A stretch of 64,000 bases of DNA, from contig NZ_QVMK01000001.1 in NCBI RefSeq assembly GCF_010500995.1, positions 186,001 to 250,000 of the forward strand. Direction: 5' to 3'. The notes beneath the pieces are model-generated. The model saw nothing but the letters and a program-made list of their open reading frames with translations. It did not search any database and was not told the origin of the DNA. The position numbers and the translations under genes are program-made. The stretch's first letter is position 1; the number at the start of each line of letters is the position of its first letter. This document shows, piece by piece, positions 62,341 through 64,000 of this stretch. This DNA is from Bacteroides sp. 224. GTDB lineage: Bacteria > Bacteroidota > Bacteroidia > Bacteroidales > Bacteroidaceae.

Positions 62341-62393
62341 CCGCGCAAATAAAGTGTAATTTAGAAAACAAAATATAATTTAAAAACAAAAAA

Positions 62394-62585
62394 ATGATTG
62401 TAGTACCAGTAAAAGAGGGCGAAAACATTGAAAAGGCTCTTAAAAAATTCAAAAGAAAATTCGAAAAAACAGGTATCGTTAAAGAACTAAGACGCAGACA
62501 ACAGTTTGATAAACCTTCTGTGGTTAAAAGACTTAAGAAAGAACGTGCTGTTTACGTGCAACAATTGCAGCAAATAGAAGATTAA
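62394..62585 (+). CDS. rpsU: 30S ribosomal protein S21
   Basis: This 63-residue basic protein reads MIVVPVKEGENIEKALKKFK, then RKFEKTGIVKELRRRQQFDK and PSVVKRLKKERAVYVQQL, a complete S21. It binds near the anti-Shine-Dalgarno end of 16S rRNA. In Bacteroidota, S21 forms part of the pocket that hides the anti-SD sequence, which fits the weak Shine-Dalgarno sites seen throughout this window. xerC and hpf follow on the same strand. Confidence 0.97.
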   Translation: MIVVPVKEGENIEKALKKFKRKFEKTGIVKELRRRQQFDKPSVVKRLKKERAVYVQQLQQIED

Positions 62586-62646
62586 AACTTCTGAAATTAC
62601 TTTGATTTTCTGAATTCTTTTCATACATTCGTTGCATAGAAGTTAG

Positions 62647-63546
62647 ATGCAACGACTTATGTTAATAGAATCTTTTCTTGATTATCTCCGGTTCGAGCGA
62701 AATTATTCCGATAACACGATAGAGTGTTATGGGAAGGATATTGCTCAGTTCCGGATTTTTTTTCAAGGGGAGGGAGGTGATGAAGATTTAGACTTTTGCC
62801 TTGTTACTTCCGAAGATGTTCGGGAATGGGTAGTCTCTCTGATGGATAACGGGTTTGCGGCTACCTCCGTAAACCGGAAGTTGAGTTCTTTGCGGTCGTT
62901 CTCGAAATATCTTTTAAGGAAGGGCGTGCTGGAAAAAGATCCGTTACGTAAAATAGTGGGTCCTAAAAAAGCAAAACCGTTGCCGGTGTTCTTGAAAGAG
63001 AGTGAGATGGACAAACTGCTGGATGAGACTGAGTTTGGCGAAGGCTTTATAGGCTGTCGTGATAAACTGATTATTCAAATGTTTTATGCCACGGGTATAA
63101 GACTTGCAGAGTTGATTGGGCTGAATGATAATGATGTGGATTTATCTTCCTCTTTGATAAAAGTAACAGGAAAAAGAAATAAACAGCGATTGATTCCTTT
63201 TGGTGATGAACTAAAAGAGCTGCTGTTTGGTTATATTAGTATGAGAAATGAAGAGGTAGCTGTTCTTGAGCCGGCGCTCTTTTTGCAGAAAAATGGTCGT
63301 AGAATCGGTCGAGCTGCAGTTTACCAATTAGTGAAGCAAAATCTATCAAAGGTTGTGACGCATAAAAAACGAAGTCCGCATGTGTTGAGGCATACATTTG
63401 CAACCACCATGTTGAATAATGAAGCCGAACTTGGAGCTGTTAAAGAATTGCTGGGGCACAGCAGTCTGGCAGCAACGGAGGTTTACGCGCACACAACTTT
63501 CGAGGAATTAAAAAAAGTATATAAACAAGCCCATCCAAGGTCTTAA
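62647..63546 (+). CDS. xerC: XerC-type tyrosine recombinase
   Basis: The protein has 299 residues, the size of a chromosomal Xer protein. The N-terminal SAM-like domain (FLDYLRFERNYSDNTIECYG) precedes the catalytic domain with Arg in YATGIRLAELIGLNDND, HxxR in SPHVLRHTFATTMLNN, His in LLGHSSLAATEVYAHTTFEE and the Tyr nucleophile in VYAHT. It should help resolve chromosome dimers at dif. Its place between ribosomal genes argues for a housekeeping role rather than a mobile integrase. It lies 61 bp after rpsU and 14 bp before hpf. Confidence 0.9.
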   Translation: MQRLMLIESFLDYLRFERNYSDNTIECYGKDIAQFRIFFQGEGGDEDLDFCLVTSEDVREWVVSLMDNGFAATSVNRKLSSLRSFSKYLLRKGVLEKDPLRKIVGPKKAKPLPVFLKESEMDKLLDETEFGEGFIGCRDKLIIQMFYATGIRLAELIGLNDNDVDLSSSLIKVTGKRNKQRLIPFGDELKELLFGYISMRNEEVAVLEPALFLQKNGRRIGRAAVYQLVKQNLSKVVTHKKRSPHVLRHTFATTMLNNEAELGAVKELLGHSSLAATEVYAHTTFEELKKVYKQAHPRS

Positions 63547-63560
63547 AAAAGGAGGTAAGT

Positions 63561-63860
63561 ATGGAAATTAGAATTCAATCAATTCACTTTGATGCAGCAG
63601 AGCAATTGCAAGCTTTTATTCAGAAGAAAGCATCTAAGCTGGAAAAATTTTATGATGATATAACCGCAGTAGAAGTAGTATTAAAAGTCGTGAAGCCCGA
63701 AGTCGCTAAAAATAAAGAAGCAGGGATTAAAGTGATTATTCCTAATGGCGATTTTTATGCGGAGAAAGTATGTGATACCTTTGAGCAATCGGTAGATGAA
63801 TGCTTGGAAGCTTTAGGTAAACAGCTAACAAAACACAAAGAAAAACAACGAAACAAATAA
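63561..63860 (+). CDS. hpf: Ribosome hibernation-promoting factor (short HPF/RaiA family)
   Basis: The protein has 99 residues: MEIRIQSIHFDAAEQLQAFI, KKASKLEKFYDDITAVEVVL, IIPNGDFYAEKVCDTFEQSV, ending in a basic tail. It is the short form with the dsRBD-like fold only, which binds the ribosome decoding centre in stationary phase. A near-consensus Shine-Dalgarno (aaaggaggt) lies just upstream, unusually strong for this genome. Being next to rpsU and xerC, it may share their transcript. Confidence 0.93.
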   Translation: MEIRIQSIHFDAAEQLQAFIQKKASKLEKFYDDITAVEVVLKVVKPEVAKNKEAGIKVIIPNGDFYAEKVCDTFEQSVDECLEALGKQLTKHKEKQRNK

Positions 63861-63957
63861 AAAAGAAGCAAATATTTTGTGGAAAAGAAATAAATACCTA
63901 AATTTGCAGCCGTTTCGCTTTCGAACAAGTGAACGGTTGCATTTTTTATAACTTATT

Positions 63958-64000
63958 GCCTCTTTAGCTCAGTTGGCCAGAGCACGTGATTTGTAATCTC
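63958..64000 (+). tRNA. tRNA-Thr (TGT anticodon), cut by the window end
   Basis: The 5' part is visible: an acceptor strand gcctctt, a D-arm gctc...gagc with the AGTTGG loop, and the anticodon loop tttgtaa, giving TGT for threonine. The T-arm and 3' end are outside the window. The anticodon stem appears to have one T-T mismatch. Confidence 0.85.

Overview
The window is a piece of a Bacteroides-type chromosome (Bacteroidales). This rests on a SusC/SusD pair with a hybrid two-component system, Bacteroidota promoters of the TTTG-N20-TAnnTTTG type (best example upstream of rpsU), surface-lipoprotein signals, weak Shine-Dalgarno sequences, and the rpsU-xerC-hpf-tRNA(Thr) cluster at the right end.

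Layout. (1) 1-15.3 kb: one end of an integrated phage-like element, every gene on the minus strand. In transcription order it has a tyrosine integrase, an unknown 433-aa protein, an excisionase-like HTH protein, replication genes (DnaD-like, DnaC-like), a tape-measure protein, a large tail protein and small genes ending in a DUF3853 gene cut by the window edge. No head, portal or terminase gene is visible. (2) 15.3-17.5 kb: a junction with repeated GTATCG half-sites, a HicAB toxin-antitoxin pair and a 665-bp deletion derivative of an ISAs1-family element with clear inverted repeats. (3) 17.5-24 kb: a GH29 fucosidase, a giant BadF/HgdC-type acyl-CoA dehydratase activase flanked by two related hairpin repeats, and a TetR regulator with two 16-bp palindromic operators. 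(4) 24-34 kb: a minimal polysaccharide utilisation locus (SusD, SusC, hybrid two-component system) with no enzyme inside it. (5) 34-37.3 kb: a surface lipoprotein, a TonB protein, a methyltransferase-like protein, a cobalamin adenosyltransferase and a DUF2795 protein.

(6) 37.3-46.0 kb is the most interesting part: an island bounded by 102-bp direct repeats (3 mismatches) that duplicate the 3' end and terminator of the DUF2795 gene. It carries an XRE regulator, a DUF1016 (PDDEXK) nuclease, and three tightly coupled genes of unknown function: a large membrane protein with an HNH-like motif, a membrane-anchored coiled-coil protein with 58-residue repeats, and a CbbX/SpoVK-type AAA+ ATPase. A divergent AbiH gene has its last codons overrun by an IS4-type element, followed by a deleted IS630 transposase. 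The content looks like a phage-defence island, and the three-gene unit is a candidate undescribed system.

(7) 46-49.1 kb: two translationally coupled serine-type sulfatases. (8) 49.2-64 kb: mainly core genes: a DUF1703 AAA/nuclease protein, an outer-membrane beta-barrel protein, priA, a low-molecular-weight phosphatase, a PgpH-like HD phosphodiesterase, gltX, the Kdo transferase, a gamma-carbonic-anhydrase-like protein, an M24 aminopeptidase P, rpsU, xerC, hpf and the start of a tRNA-Thr.

Three separate intergenic stretches (24.3, 50.8 and 62.2 kb) hold arrays of short cores spaced exactly 22 bp apart, each array with its own core sequence. No standard feature type explains them. All functional calls come from reading the sequence; no database search was run.
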